Below are positions 31,597 to 41,703 of a DNA stretch of 64,000 nucleotides, one piece after another. Every line of letters begins with the position of its first letter. The first letter of the stretch is position 1. Position numbers and translations under genes: made by a program. This stretch comes from Larix kaempferi (taxonomy: Eukaryota > Streptophyta > Pinopsida > Pinales > Pinaceae), in the NCBI GenBank assembly GCA_027924585.1, contig BSBM01000602.1, forward strand, positions 7,315,501-7,379,500, read 5' to 3'. Below the pieces are notes generated by a model. It did no database searches and had not been told where the DNA came from. It worked only from the letters and a program-made list of their open reading frames with translations.

Positions 31597-31960
31597 TGTT
31601 AGGTTAACCTTGATTTGATATATAATTCATTGAGCTAATCTTGGTTTAGGTCAAAGCAGGTGGTTTTTTTTGGCCCATGATATTTGGTAGCCCATGGTAT
31701 TGGCCCAAGGTATTGCATGTAATGAAGCCTATAAAAAGGCTTGGAATACTCCATTGTAATGTGGCCTAGAGGTGAGTAGGTGAGCTCACTTAGCCCAACT
31801 TGGCAAGTTTAGGCCAAGGGTAGTGAAGATCTTCGTTGATGCTGGTTTTTCCCCTCATGGGGTTTTCCAGGGTAAATTGTGTGTTCATGTTGCTATGATT
31901 ATTTTGATTATTGTTCTTCTCTCATTATATGCATGTTACTTAGATCCTAAAATTAGATAC
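31597..31960 (+). mobile_element. Short LTR copy L3
   Basis: TGTTAGGTTAACC start; diverged from L1 and L2 by substitutions and a small tandem duplication of the CCCATGnTATTGG block near 31675-31700. After about 31975 the sequence leaves the family. Confidence 0.65.
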
Positions 31961-32524
31961 ATTGATGGAAGAGATCTAGAAATGTTAGGAATAATTGTTA
32001 ATTTCTATGCTCACAGTGAGAGTCACATCGACTTTCAAATGGAGGTTATTAAAGAAAACGAAGTGAAATTAGTTTCTTGTCAAGTGGAGTACACAAAATT
32101 TAGACCAAATTTGATTAAATTTTCAAGTGATGATTTGTAGAGTTGATCAAAGATTCAAAGTTTTAGTTGTAAATTTATGAGAGCTTCACTAAATATGGAA
32201 GCATAAATGAGAGTTGCATAAATATTTTAGAATGTATTACCATCATTCTAAAATACCGATATGTTAGATGTAAAGAAACATCATATGTGCTTCTTTATTT
32301 GAAAAAAGGATGTGCGGATCCAGCATGATGACTGCGAGTACCTAGCTACACTGATAGCATCATTGGTAGATTCAGATTGACAGTTGAGAGGATCCTTGAT
32401 GTACCCAGTCATCACCAGGTTGGATACTTACATTTTAGTAAGCAATTGTGCTCTTTTGCTCTATGAAAGATGGTGCTCAGATTGGCACCTGAAATGAGAG
32501 AGAGAGAAGCATGCTCTGTGGATA
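31961..32524 (+). other. Unassigned spacer
   Basis: An open stretch to 32140 reads LEMLGIIVNFYAHSES and EVIKENEVKLVSC, but it is joined to LTR sequence and matches no family I can name. The remainder to 32524 shows nothing clear. The copia element's missing 5' part would be expected here. Confidence 0.4.
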
Positions 32525-32617
32525 GCTCCAGAGAGGGAGCTGGATGCTCAGATGTAGAGGGAGCAGGATGCTCATATGCAGAGGGATCAAGACACTCCAA
32601 CACAGAGGGAGTTGATT
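32525..32617 (+). repeat. ~30-bp minisatellite, about three copies
   Basis: GAGGGAGCTGGATGCTCAGAT-like units, reading EGAGCSDVEGAGCSYAEGS. They precede the copia RT fragment and are in frame with it. Confidence 0.7.
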
Positions 32618-33615
32618 ATGGTGAGCCACTGATTTTAGTACTTTATGTTGATGATCTGTTTCTCATTGGGAATGAGAAACTGATTGTATGGTGTAAGAAG
32701 AAGCTTGCCTCTGAGTTTGAAATGAAGGATATTGGATTAATGCATTACTTCTTGGGATTAGAAGTATGACAGAGGTGGAAGGATATTTTCCTAAGTCAAG
32801 GAAAATACACCATTGATATTCTGAAAAGATTCGGAATGTTGGACTGCAAGTCCATGGCCACACCGATGGATGCAAATCTGAAGAAGCTAAGGGACTCTGC
32901 TTCATATTCAGATTTGATTGATCCCACTACGTATCGCTAGCTGATTGGATATTTGATGTACCTGATGAACACCAGACCAGATATATGTTTTGTTGTGAAT
33001 GCTCTTAGCCATTTCATGTGTGAACCGAGACAAATTCATTGGGTTGCTGCAAAACATGTGCTCAGATACTTGCGTGGCACTATGGGATATGCCCTGAGAT
33101 ATGCTTCATAATGTGACTTGAGATTGCATGGTTTTTCAGACTTAGATTGGGCCATATGTGCTACAGATATGAAGAGAACCTTAGGTGTAGCTTCAACTTG
33201 GGATCTGCAGTGATTTCCTAGTGCAGTAGGAAGTAGACCTCAGTAGCACCTAGCACTATAGAGGCTGAGTATATGGCTGCTGAGTACAGCAGCTCGGGAA
33301 GCTGTATGGCTTCGAAAACTCCTTGCAGGATTATTTGGCCAGATTCCAAATCCAACTGTGATTCACTGTGATAACCAGAGCTGTATACAGATGTCAGTGA
33401 ATCGTGTATTCCATGACAAGTTGAAGCATATAGAGATTCAATATCACTACAATTGTGATATGGTGCAGAAAGGTGCGGACGAGTTACAATATGTTCCGAC
33501 AAATGACCAGACTGCAGATGTTCTTACCAAGCCTCTTCCTAGGATAAAGTTTGAATACTTTCATGGAAGACTTGGAATGGAAGAGAACGTGTCCCTCCTT
33601 GAGAGGGAAATATGA
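32618..33615 (+). pseudogene. Copia pol fragment: C-terminal reverse transcriptase and RNase H
   Basis: Begins just before the RT catalytic motif (LYVDDLFLIG), so the RT N-terminal half and integrase are missing. It continues with FEMKDIGLMHYFLGLEV, QGKYTIDILKRF, MATPMDANLKK, LIGYLMYLMNTRPDI and YLRGTMGYALRY, then an RNase H domain ending in DNQSCIQMSVNRVFHDKLKH and the ADVLTKPL tail typical of Ty1/copia. In-frame stops occur near 32767 and 32938 and more at 33100-33260, with a frameshift before RNase H. The 5' truncation and stops make it inactive. Family: Ty1/copia, same broad lineage as the minus-strand element at 37489-44353. Confidence 0.85.
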
Positions 33616-33654
33616 CATGGAGACAGATGTTTATCTTGCTTCCACATAGGCACC

Positions 33655-33830
33655 TCTACTCATCTAGGTTCTCAGCCAGGTATGGGAGGATCCCATCGAC
33701 AGTAGAGACGGAAAGGTAGTAGATGGTCGTGTGAAGATTGTACTTGTGCTCGTCCAGGTTCTCATCTAGGTATGGGAGGATCCCATCAGTAGTAGAGACA
33801 AACAGGCAGCAAATGGTCATGTGAATCTTA
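33655..33830 (+). repeat. ~105-bp tandem duplication in the copia 3' region
   Basis: CCAGGTTCTCA(G/T)CnAGGTATG followed by GGAGGATCCCATC occurs twice (about 33664 and 33756). Confidence 0.75.
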
Positions 33831-33904
33831 TGGGAAATATATTGAACATACAGTTTGGATGGAGAGGCCATTGCATTATGTTGATCAATGTAGGATAGAG
33901 AGGA

Positions 33905-34345
33905 TATCTATCAGACATCCAAATAGGATGGAGAGGCCACTGCATTCTCCATATCACTCTAAGATAGAGTGAGGAGATCTCTCAAACATCCAGATAGGAT
34001 GGAGAGGCCATTGCTTTCTCTGGATCACTCTAGGATAGAGTGAGGAGATCTCTCGAACATCCAGATAGGATGGAGATGCCACTGCATTCTCCAGATCACT
34101 CTAGGTTAGAGTGAGGATATCTCTTGGACATCTAGATAGGATGGAGAGGCCACTAAATTCTCTGTATCACTCTAGGATAGAGTGAGGAGATCTCTTGGAT
34201 ATCCATATAGGATGTAGAGGCCACTTCATTCTCCGGATCACTCTACGATAGAGTGAGGAGATCTCTCATACATCCTGATAGGATGGAGAGGCCAGCGCAC
34301 ACTCCAAGACACTCAATAGAGTGGGGAGATCTCTAGGGAATCATA
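33905..34345 (+). repeat. 71-bp tandem repeat, about six copies
   Basis: AGGATGGAGAGGCCACTGCA-like starts lie at 33925, 33996, 34067, 34138, 34209 and 34280, exactly 71 bp apart, each followed by TCACTCTAGGATAGAGTGAG. The array sits between the RNase H stop and the 3' LTR. A more diverged unit follows near 34410. Confidence 0.95.
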
Positions 34346-34881
34346 GAACATGATTGAGATATTTAGTGCATTATCTAGATCACTCTGAAAATAGTGACGA
34401 TATCTCTCTGACATCCTGGGGCGGGATGGAGAGGTTGGTGCACACTGGTACTCTTAACTCATCGAAGGACTGGTTGAGTTGGTGCATGTTCCCCGAAGGA
34501 ATGGGTTGAGATGAGGCATGTTTTCCTTTTGCATGTTCCCCGAAGGAATGGTTTGAGCTGAGGCACATTGTATTGAATCTCTGATGGACTGTGTAGAGTC
34601 GTGGAGCTAGTGCATGTTCTCCTATGGACTGGATTGAGCTAATGCATGAAGATTGATTTGTTGACACTTCTCGATAGATTGAGATTGTGTTGGAAGACCT
34701 TCCTTATTATATAGAGAAGTTAGAGATAACCATGATGTACATATGATATCCAGATGTGTTACAGTATGATAATATTGATGATGCCTCCCCCAATAAGAGG
34801 GAGTGTTGGAGTAGTAGTTGCATGAAGCATCACCTCCTAGGTCAACCCAAGGATGAATAAAATTAGAATACCTTCTTTGTT
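34346..34881 (+). other. Rest of the copia 3' non-coding region
   Basis: Contains GTTCCCCGAAGGAATGGnTTGAG(C/A)TGAGGC twice (about 34490 and 34545) and an extra purine tract plus TGTTGGAGTAG at about 34796-34814, 87 bp before the true LTR start. That is a possible duplicate of the PPT/LTR boundary. Confidence 0.5.
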
Positions 34882-34890
34882 GAGAGGGAG
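34882..34890 (+). promoter_or_regulatory. Polypurine tract
   Basis: GAGAGGGAG immediately precedes the LTR's TGTTGG. Confidence 0.7.
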
Positions 34891-35520
34891 TGTTGGAAAT
34901 AGTGCCACTTTGGAAGCTATTCTTATACCTCCTATGGGAGAATATATTGATGTATTTGATCATGTAAACAGGGAATAAATGTAAGAATTGGGTTGGAATT
35001 ACCCAAAGAAAACATTTATCAAATGTATTTTTTGTATTCCACAACACAAGTCGGCCCAGTGCATAAACTGCCCCAAAACAGTGGGCAGTCTACCCCAAAC
35101 AATGGGTAGAACTACCCCAGTCAGGTCGTCCCAGTTAGGGAAAGTCAAGTCGGCCCAGTAAGGGAAAAATTCACATTTTGATGTGTATAAATAGAGAGTT
35201 CGAACCTCTCATTTGGTCATTCACTCAAGCAAGTTCACTCTAGCCAAGGAAGGTTCGCTACTGGAGCTAGGAGACTGATTTTTGGGGTTCTCCACTATTG
35301 GAGAAGTTTCTCTCTTATTTTACTTGGGTTTGCGCTTCTACTATCTGGATGTACATCATTCTCTATTGGAAGGTGTGAGCTCCGGGGAGACAAATACCTT
35401 TGTCTATGGTTGGGAGATGATTGTTCTTATCATCATGGTTAAATGAGCTCCACACTCATTATGTTTCTGTGCTTTGCCATTCTTTTAGTGATCCTGATTA
35501 TGCTACTATAAAATATAACA
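34891..35520 (+). mobile_element. 3' LTR of the truncated copia element, 630 bp
   Basis: Opens TGTTGGAAATAGTG and closes AAATATAACA, with a TATA box at 35186-35193. The GTGATCCTGATTATGCTACTAT stretch near its end is shared with the LTR at 38-589, indicating related families. No matching 5' LTR is present, so the element is truncated and no target duplication can be defined. Confidence 0.75.
35186..35193 (+). promoter_or_regulatory. TATA box of the copia LTR
   Basis: TATAAATA followed by GAGAGTTCGAACCTCTC, about 335 bp before the LTR end. Confidence 0.55.
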
Positions 35521-36480
35521 AGAAAGGCTAGGTTGATGATTTAGAGCCATGTATTCCGATAGAGTCAGTGTGCCAAGGAGAGGTATGTAGATTAGTAAGA
35601 AGACTGCAAGCTTGAAAAGTGTTGGGGTAAATCCAAAATAAAGGAGTTATTACCACTAATCAGGAAGGGGGGGAAACAACAAAAAAAAAATCAAAGCTAG
35701 ATAAAGGTCATGGGAGGAAGGAGCAGCTTGACTAGTGACAAAGGGGTGGACTTAGCCATAATCAAAACTGAGAGGGTCAATGACAAAGACCAAAAATCCT
35801 ATAAATAGGGGAGGCGAAAAAACCATAAACATGACACAGGCAAGTAGTCATGTAAACCATGGACAAGATGTAGACCAGTAAGATGGTGACAAGGGGAGAC
35901 ACAAAAACCATGAACAAGACAAGACATACAGGAAGACTGATGGGACATGACCAGTAATCATGTAAACCATGAACCAACCATATATCTAGACTTCGTGGAA
36001 GGGCTATGAAACTGAGCAAAAAACTCAATCAATGTAGATAGAGCCAAATAAAAAACAACCTTAGTTATAGGTAGTAGAGACATGAACAAACCAAACTTGA
36101 TACCATGTTGGAGTTAAGTATCTCATTGAAAGACTCGGAGTGCGGGATAAATATTCTCATGGTTGAATTCTTCTTCGGGAGTGGAGTGGACAACACAAAC
36201 ATCAAATGCACTAGAGTGATGTTGGCCAAATTATGCATGTATGAAACCTCACCAAGGAATGATTGCATAGAAGTACCACATTCAAGGGAAGTAATGGAGC
36301 ATACTTTCGTATAATCCTGATGATGAGGATAAGATATGTGAATGAAAGACAACCTATGGGAAGAGTCCCGTGGTCCCTTTCTCATGAATAAATGACACAG
36401 TCTCATAATGCATGTAGTGAAGGAGTTGAACCATGACTTAGGGGATGGGGTGGTTGGAAAGAAACCCATAATTTTCTACT
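35521..36480. other. Unassigned, partly repetitive spacer
   Basis: AACCATGnACAAGA(C/T) and AGTAnTCATGTAAACCATGnAC segments recur loosely between 35820 and 35980. No gene was recognised; open stretches on either strand lack family motifs. Confidence 0.4.
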
Positions 36481-36830
36481 AATTGACCTAGTTTCACAGA
36501 GCTTCCTTATTTTTCTTGGGTGTCAATTGCGCTATTGAGGTTTCTTAGAACACGAAAATTGTGCACCTGCAAAAAGGATTGAGTTGTGCTTTGAATTCGG
36601 ATCATAACTTTTTTAAGATAGGAATTGCTACGATGATGAATTTCCTGAAGGATTTTGATGATGATCAAGGAGTCACAAATGACTGTTAGGATTCTTATTC
36701 CATTTTCAATTTCTAGATGGAGCCCTTTCCATAATGCAGGGATCTTGTCTTGATTGTTAGTAGCAACTTTGATCCCCAAGCGTAAGAAAGTAATTTATGA
36801 CCTTCAAGGTCATATATCATCCCCCCCCTC
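36480..36830 (-). pseudogene. RNase H-domain fragment, probably LINE-derived
   Basis: Minus-strand reading gives VATNNQDKIPALWKGLHLEIENGI, then TVICDSLIIIKILQ and FRVLRNLNSAIDTQ. This is the usual order of plant RNase H-like domains: a TNNxAE-A helix, then GDS with a catalytic Asp, then H-V-x-R-x-x-N-x-x-A-D. The Glu of the helix is Lys-Ile here and the Gly before DS is Cys, so it is decayed. It lies outside the large LINE's target duplication, so it belongs to an older insertion or a different gene. Confidence 0.6.
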
Positions 36831-37309
36831 ACCTTCCACCTCTGATAAAATTGACACTCAATTACTTGCTTTGAGGAGGGTATATTTAATTGGCTTAGAA
36901 GAGAACATTGTATAAAGTGATTTCAAACCTATTACAAAATTTGAAAAATCTAGGAAAGTTGAATCTCAGATAGCAATGCTTGCAAACCACTCTAATGAAT
37001 TCCATAACGCATTTAAGGGTTGTTATTTATTTTCAAGCTCCTTTAGCAGAAAGGTGGATGTTCAAAAATGTACAGAAGCCCCCAAGTTATATAAATTGAT
37101 ACCAATGAAGGATTTAAATGTTCAAGCATTAGTGAAATCATTCCTAGTGAAATTTTGAAACATCATTGCTTGATGCTCTTCTTATTCCATTTGATGGCAT
37201 AGAGCTAGATCCATTGGAAAACCATGTAAAACTTGTAAATGAGACGGATATAAATGCTAAGCACATCAAGTTTTGGATAGTCTATGGATAACACACCATT
37301 CAAGCAAGT
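36831..37309 (+). other. A+T-rich locus left of the LINE insertion
   Basis: Contains an open stretch at 36976-37158 (KVDVQKCTEAPKLYKLIPMK) of unknown relation. This sequence was continuous with 50051 onward before the LINE inserted. Weakly coding-like, no family recognised. Confidence 0.35.
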
Positions 37310-37322
37310 AGCAACTAAATAA
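37310..37322 (+). repeat. LINE target-site duplication, left copy (13 bp)
   Basis: AGCAACTAAATAA, identical to 50038-50050, directly beside the LINE's 3' A tail. Confidence 0.9.
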
Positions 37323-37483
37323 TTTTTTTTTTTAACAAAAGCGGTTATATTTTTTTTTTATTAAAAGGAAAAACACGGCTGGGCTAATGCCAATCAACCC
37401 ATCTTACAATATCCAAAATGTTTACCAATCAGAGATGTCTTAATCCTGCTATTACAATACTCATGGAGGTGCTATTTTACGGG
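37323..37483 (-). mobile_element. LINE 3' UTR and A-rich tail
   Basis: Continues the LINE left of the copia insertion. It has no coding sequence after the junction and ends in two A runs (T runs at about 37351-37361 and 37323-37333 on the plus strand). Confidence 0.8.
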
Positions 37484-37488
37484 ATGGG
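37484..37488 (+). repeat. Copia target-site duplication ATGGG, left copy
   Basis: Identical to 44354-44358. Confidence 0.9.
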
Positions 37489-38166
37489 TGTTAGTTTTTC
37501 AGAATTTACTTCAATTTGATCTAGGATCTTAACTGAGAGAACAACATGTACAGCATGTCAATCATGGACACAATAATGCAAGCACACAAGAGACACAGAG
37601 TTTACTTGGGGAAAACCATAAAGGTGAAAAACCCCAATAACTTCCTCAGATATAGATAGAGCAATGATACAACCCAAGCATAAGAGATAGACATCTCCTA
37701 GCAGCAGCTTCTCCTCCTCCACAAGTGCGCCACTCTCCAAAGAGTGTGTGAGAGAATAGAATGATCAAATAGAGTGCCTCCCGCACTCTATTTATACTTG
37801 ACTTGACTTGCCTAATAACCTTTACTAGGTCGGCCTTAACTTAACCACATAACATAATGCTGATTGGGCCGACCCCCAATAGGGTGGTCTAATAACCCTT
37901 TGACCCATATGGACGACCCCCAATAGGGTGGTCTAATAACCCTTTGACCCACATGACTTATACAGGGCCGACCCCAACAAGGTGGTCTAATAACCCGTCA
38001 AGTATAAGTTACGACACTTACAATATAAATGACGACACTTCCGTATAGAGGAATAATAACATCTCTATAGGAATACAAACACTTCCGTATAGAGGAATAA
38101 TAACATCTCTATAAGAATACAATATACATGGGTGAAATACATTCCGAAGTTACATATACATCAACA
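37489..38166 (-). repeat. 3' LTR of the minus-strand copia, 678 bp
   Basis: Ends TGTTAGTTTTT...CATCAACA on the plus strand. It is 89 bp longer than its partner because of two internal tandem duplications: a ~48-bp unit containing CCCCCAATAGGGTGGTCTAA (about 37860-37960) and a ~41-bp unit containing CTTCCGTATAGAGGAATAAT (about 38035-38125). A TATA box lies at 37789-37796 (minus). Confidence 0.9.
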
Positions 38167-38180
38167 CTCCTTTTTAACTA
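38167..38180 (-). promoter_or_regulatory. Polypurine tract of the minus-strand copia
   Basis: On the minus strand AGTTAAAAAGGAG directly precedes the LTR's TGTTGATG. Confidence 0.7.
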
Positions 38181-38399
38181 GGAAGGTATTTCTCGACACA
38201 AATCTGCTAGCACAAGTCTTCTTCTCTAGATCATCATCAGTGAATCATCGTCATCATCATCGCTGCTGCTAACTCAATCAATCTCTGAATCTACTTGTCA
38301 TAGGAAGTTCTACAGAGCCAGTCCTTTTTCATACTAGATGTAGGCCCACCACCTGTAGGTCTTCATCATCACTGGCCATACTGTGGAATCCTCAGGACT

Positions 38400-38950
38400 T
38401 ATTACGTGCGTCAACAAAACCTCGAAAGAGCATCCCAGGCCTTTTACGAGCACACGGCTCAACCTATCGGATCTCCCAGGATCTTTTACATGTGACTGTC
38501 ACAAAACCTTAAAAGGGTGTCTTGCCAAGCAACAACCCTAAAGATCATCTGAGGCCTTTTACATGACTAGCACAACCTGTCCAGATCTCCAGGTCTTATT
38601 ACATGTGACCCCTACCACAAAACCTTAAAAGGGTGTCTTACCAAGCAAGAACTCTAAAGAGCATCTGAGGCCTTTTACTTGACTAGCACAACCTGTCTAG
38701 ATCTCCAGGTCTGATTACATGTGGCCATGGCAATGCCTTGAAAGAGCATCTAAGGCCTTTTTCATCCTGTCCAAATCTCCCAGGTCTACTTACATGCCAT
38801 AGGACAATGCCTCAAAAGAGCATCTGAGGCCTTTTTCATCCTGTCCAAATCTCCCAGGTCTACTTATATGTCCTCCCAGAGCAATGCCTCGAAAGAGCAT
38901 CTGAGGCCTTTTTCATCCTGTCCATATCTCCCATGTCTACTTATATGCTC
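38400..38950 (-). repeat. ~60-120-bp tandem repeats in the copia 3' region
   Basis: Units with AGAGCATCTGAGGCCTTTT, then CnTGTCCAnATCTCCAGGTCT and TTACATG recur at least seven times. The arrangement parallels the tandem arrays between RNase H and LTR in the copia at 32618-35520, though the sequences differ. Confidence 0.8.
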
Positions 38951-39470
38951 ATCTGCACAACATGTACATGGCCACAGAGTATCAACCTGATACTCACCAT
39001 ACATCATCCTGATGTACACATGATCATCCTGATCATCAACACTGCATCGTCTTGATGCATGTTAATTGGAGCAACATCCTAAAGCTCATCATCCATGATC
39101 ATCCTGATCATACAATGCATCCACCTGATGCATACACTGTATCTGCCTGACACATATCATCATACATGATCTACCTGATCATACAATGTATCCACCTGAT
39201 ACATATACAAATACATGATCCACCTGATCATACCTGATACATATCAACATACATGATCTAACTGATCATAACAAGCATCCAACATGATGCATATACATAT
39301 ACATGATCCAACTGATCATAACAAGCATCCAACATGATGCATATACATATACATGATCCAACTGATCATAACAAGCATCCAACATGATGCATATACATAA
39401 CAAGCATCCAACATGATGCATATACAGAGCAGTAACTGGAGCATCGTCCTGATGCTCATCATCCAATGTT
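38951..39470 (-). repeat. CTGATCAT/ATACATGAT short tandem repeats, including a ~50-bp unit
   Basis: ATGATCCAACTGATCATAAC plus AAGCATCCAACATGATGC and ATATACATATAC is repeated three times at about 39250-39400, within a longer field of TACATGATCnACCTGATCAT units. Confidence 0.85.
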
Positions 39471-39564
39471 ACATCCATAGCCATGGGAAGGATCCTCCTC
39501 TCACCATGCTTGGAATGGCTTCCAGCAAATATTTCCATCACTTCTTCCTCGAAGTGTTGTCAAT

Positions 39565-39951
39565 CTGAAGAACACCAAGCCTCTCTCTGAAGTACTCAAA
39601 CTTCACTTTGGCTAGTGGTTTCGTCAACACATTTGCAATCTGCTCATCCATCGCAACATACGGGAGCTTCACTGCTCCTCTCTACACCATATCCCTGATA
39701 TGGTGATATTTGATCTCAATGTGCTTCGACCTGTCATGGAACACCAAGTTCTCAGATAGCTTCACACAACTCTGGTTGTCACAAAAGATACCAGTAGCCT
39801 CCACCGGAAGATCAAATAACTCAGACGGTAGCTTCCGGAGCCATACTGCCTCACAACTAGCCGAACATGCTGCAACATACTCTGCTTCGGCTATACACAG
39901 TGCTACGCAGGACTGCTTCCTGCTAAACCAAGAGATCACACCTAATCCCAT
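39565..39951 (-). pseudogene. Copia RNase H domain and pol C-terminus
   Basis: Minus strand: AEAEYVAACSASCEAVWLRK, FCDNQSCVKLSENLVFHDRS, KHIEIKYHHIRDMV, a stop at about 39680, and beyond it LTKPLAKVKFEYF and a short tail. The motifs are standard for the Ty1/copia RNase H, including the D in CDNQS. Only the stop and the junction with RT (a TAG at about 40020) break the frame. Confidence 0.85.
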
Positions 39952-40017
39952 ACTGAAGCAACACCCAGAAGTTCTCTTCCTATCTGCAGCACTGCCTTCC
40001 CAATCTGAATCAACATA

Positions 40018-40967
40018 ACCCTACAAGTTAAACTTTTGATTCGCATCATACTTGAGCCCATAATCAACCATACCCTTTAGGTACCTCAAAATATGCTTTA
40101 CAGCAACCAGGTGAACATCTCTCAGATCCATCAGGAACCGGCTCAATGTGTTCATCGCAAAGCACATATCTGGTCTCATGTTCGTCAGGTACATCAAGGA
40201 TCCAATCATCTGACGATACATCGTGACATCAACTGGATCATATGAAGCATCACACAGAAGCTTCAGGTTCGATGCCATAGATGTGGCCATGGCCTTGCAG
40301 TCCATTATCTCGAACCTCTTCAGGATCTCTACTGCATACTTCCCTTGTCCAAGGAAGATTCCATCTGCACTCTGCCGCACCTCCATGCCTATAAAATAGT
40401 GCATCATCCCCAAGTCCTTCATCTCGAACTTGGCAGCAAGCTTCCGCTGCGTGTCGGAAATCAATCTATCTTCACATGTAATAAACAGGTCATCCACATA
40501 CAAAAGTAGTATCACTGGATTTCCTTCCTCAAACTTTGAATAATGGTTGGAATCTGCTTTACTCTTGGTAAATCCTAAACTCGATAGAAAACTGTCCATC
40601 CTACCATACCAAGTCCTGCACATATATGACTTCCCGTCATGTGTCTCAAAACCAAGTGGTTGCTCCACATACACTTCCTCTTCAACTACACCATTCAAGA
40701 AAGTTGTCTTGACATCCATCTGGTGTATCTTCCATTTCATCACTGCAGCCAGAGCAAGTACTGATCTGATGGAAGTGTGCCTGGCTATAGGTGTATAAGT
40801 CTCTTCATACTCAACCCCAACTTATGGGAGAAGCCACGAGCTACAAACCTCACTTTGTATTTCTCCATGCTACCATCTGCAGCATGCTTGATCTTATAGA
40901 TCCATTTGGAAGTCACAACAGACTTCCCTTTAGGTCTTCGGACTGCATCCCAAACATCATTCTTCAT
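40018..40967 (-). pseudogene. Copia reverse transcriptase
   Basis: Two overlapping frames. 40967-40785 gives NDVWDAVRRPKGKSVVTSKW and VRFVARGFSH. 40743-40021 gives QMDVKTTFLNGVVEEEVY, the catalytic LLLYVDDLFIT, FEMKDLGMMHYFIGMEV, YRQMIGSLMYLTNMRPD and ILRYLKGMVDYG. A frameshift near 40800 separates them. Around 40620 the motif usually read as C-R-L-K-K-A-L-Y-G-L-K-Q-A-P-R-A-W-Y is shortened to CRTWYGRM, an in-frame loss of about 11 codons that removes a conserved part of the RT fingers/palm. This alone should abolish activity. Confidence 0.85.
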
Positions 40968-41110
40968 GATTGACTAGTATTCCTCGATCATGGCATTCTT
41001 CCCGAATCCTGGGAACTTCAATATATTCAATAGATAACTTTGTTTCTGAAACAAATGTTGTAGTACTTCTTTTGTAGGTGCTCGTATACGATCTTTCCTG
41101 CAAGAAAAGT
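40968..41110 (-). pseudogene. Copia pol linker segment with a splice-acceptor-like start
   Basis: Minus strand reads DRIRAPTKEVLQHLFQKQ and FGKNAMIEEY, a stop, then SIMKNDVW, matching the conserved 'W..AM..EY.SI..N..W' entry to the RT. It is preceded at about 41100 by TTTTCTTGCAG, a good 3' splice-site match, and coding similarity stops there. See the separate finding on intron-like spacers. Confidence 0.55.
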
Positions 41111-41520
41111 TAAATTGCATGATCAGAAACTTCTCATAGTTTTCAGAACAAAATCTTACACATAAAGAAATATGCCATACAGTCATGCAATTATTTTAGC
41201 CAATGCTTCAATATAACATTCATCCATATCCTGTAACTTTCTAGATGCCTTCCAATCTCTACCAAAACATTGTTAAGAGTTTTGCACTACTCCCAACATG
41301 TCAGCAAAGATGTTTCATTCTATATAAGTAGCAATGGAATGTTGTACAGTGCCATAGGCCACTTACCCATCACATGCATATTAGTAGCATATTTTTCATC
41401 AATGCAACTATTCTAATATGCATAATACACAACCTAATTCTAGGGACATCAGTATATACATCAATGAACAGTATTATTTAAACAATCAAATATGCAAGAA
41501 ATGATAATTCAAATACTTAT
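41111..41520 (-). other. Non-coding spacer inside copia pol
   Basis: A+T-rich with no pol similarity, where about 200 residues of integrase C-terminus would be expected. Confidence 0.5.
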
Positions 41521-41703
41521 CTTTGTTTGTTTGTTGGGTTGACTCCCTCTTATTCTTTGCTTCCTTTCTGCAACTCCATTCTGATGTGGATTGTGAGAAG
41601 TGGTCAACTCCCTCTGAATATCTGCATCCTTGCAGAAACTACTGTAGTGTGCTCCCTCTTGATCTTTGCTTCCTAGATTACCTATCCTTGATCTTATATT
41701 CAT
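41521..41703 (-). pseudogene. Copia integrase fragment
   Basis: Minus strand: EGAHYSSFCKDADIQRELTT, then SHNPHQNGVAERKQRI. 'PxQNGVAERKNR' is the hallmark of the copia integrase core and holds its catalytic Glu. Only about 45 residues are recognisable; the zinc-binding part and the first two Asp motifs are absent. Confidence 0.8.

Noticed and set aside
38-35520. Treating the LTRs at 38-589 and 34891-35520 as the two ends of one element
   Set aside because: They share short blocks but differ in length and most sequence, and the DNA between them contains many independent elements.
36090-36110. TGGTATCAAG on the minus strand resembling a tRNA-Met primer-binding site
   Set aside because: The adjacent sequence does not look like an LTR end and matches no other LTR in the window; only about nine bases agree.
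38951-39470. CRISPR-like regular repeats
   Set aside because: Spacers are themselves repeats, the region is inside a plant copia element, and no cas genes occur; these are ordinary tandem repeats.
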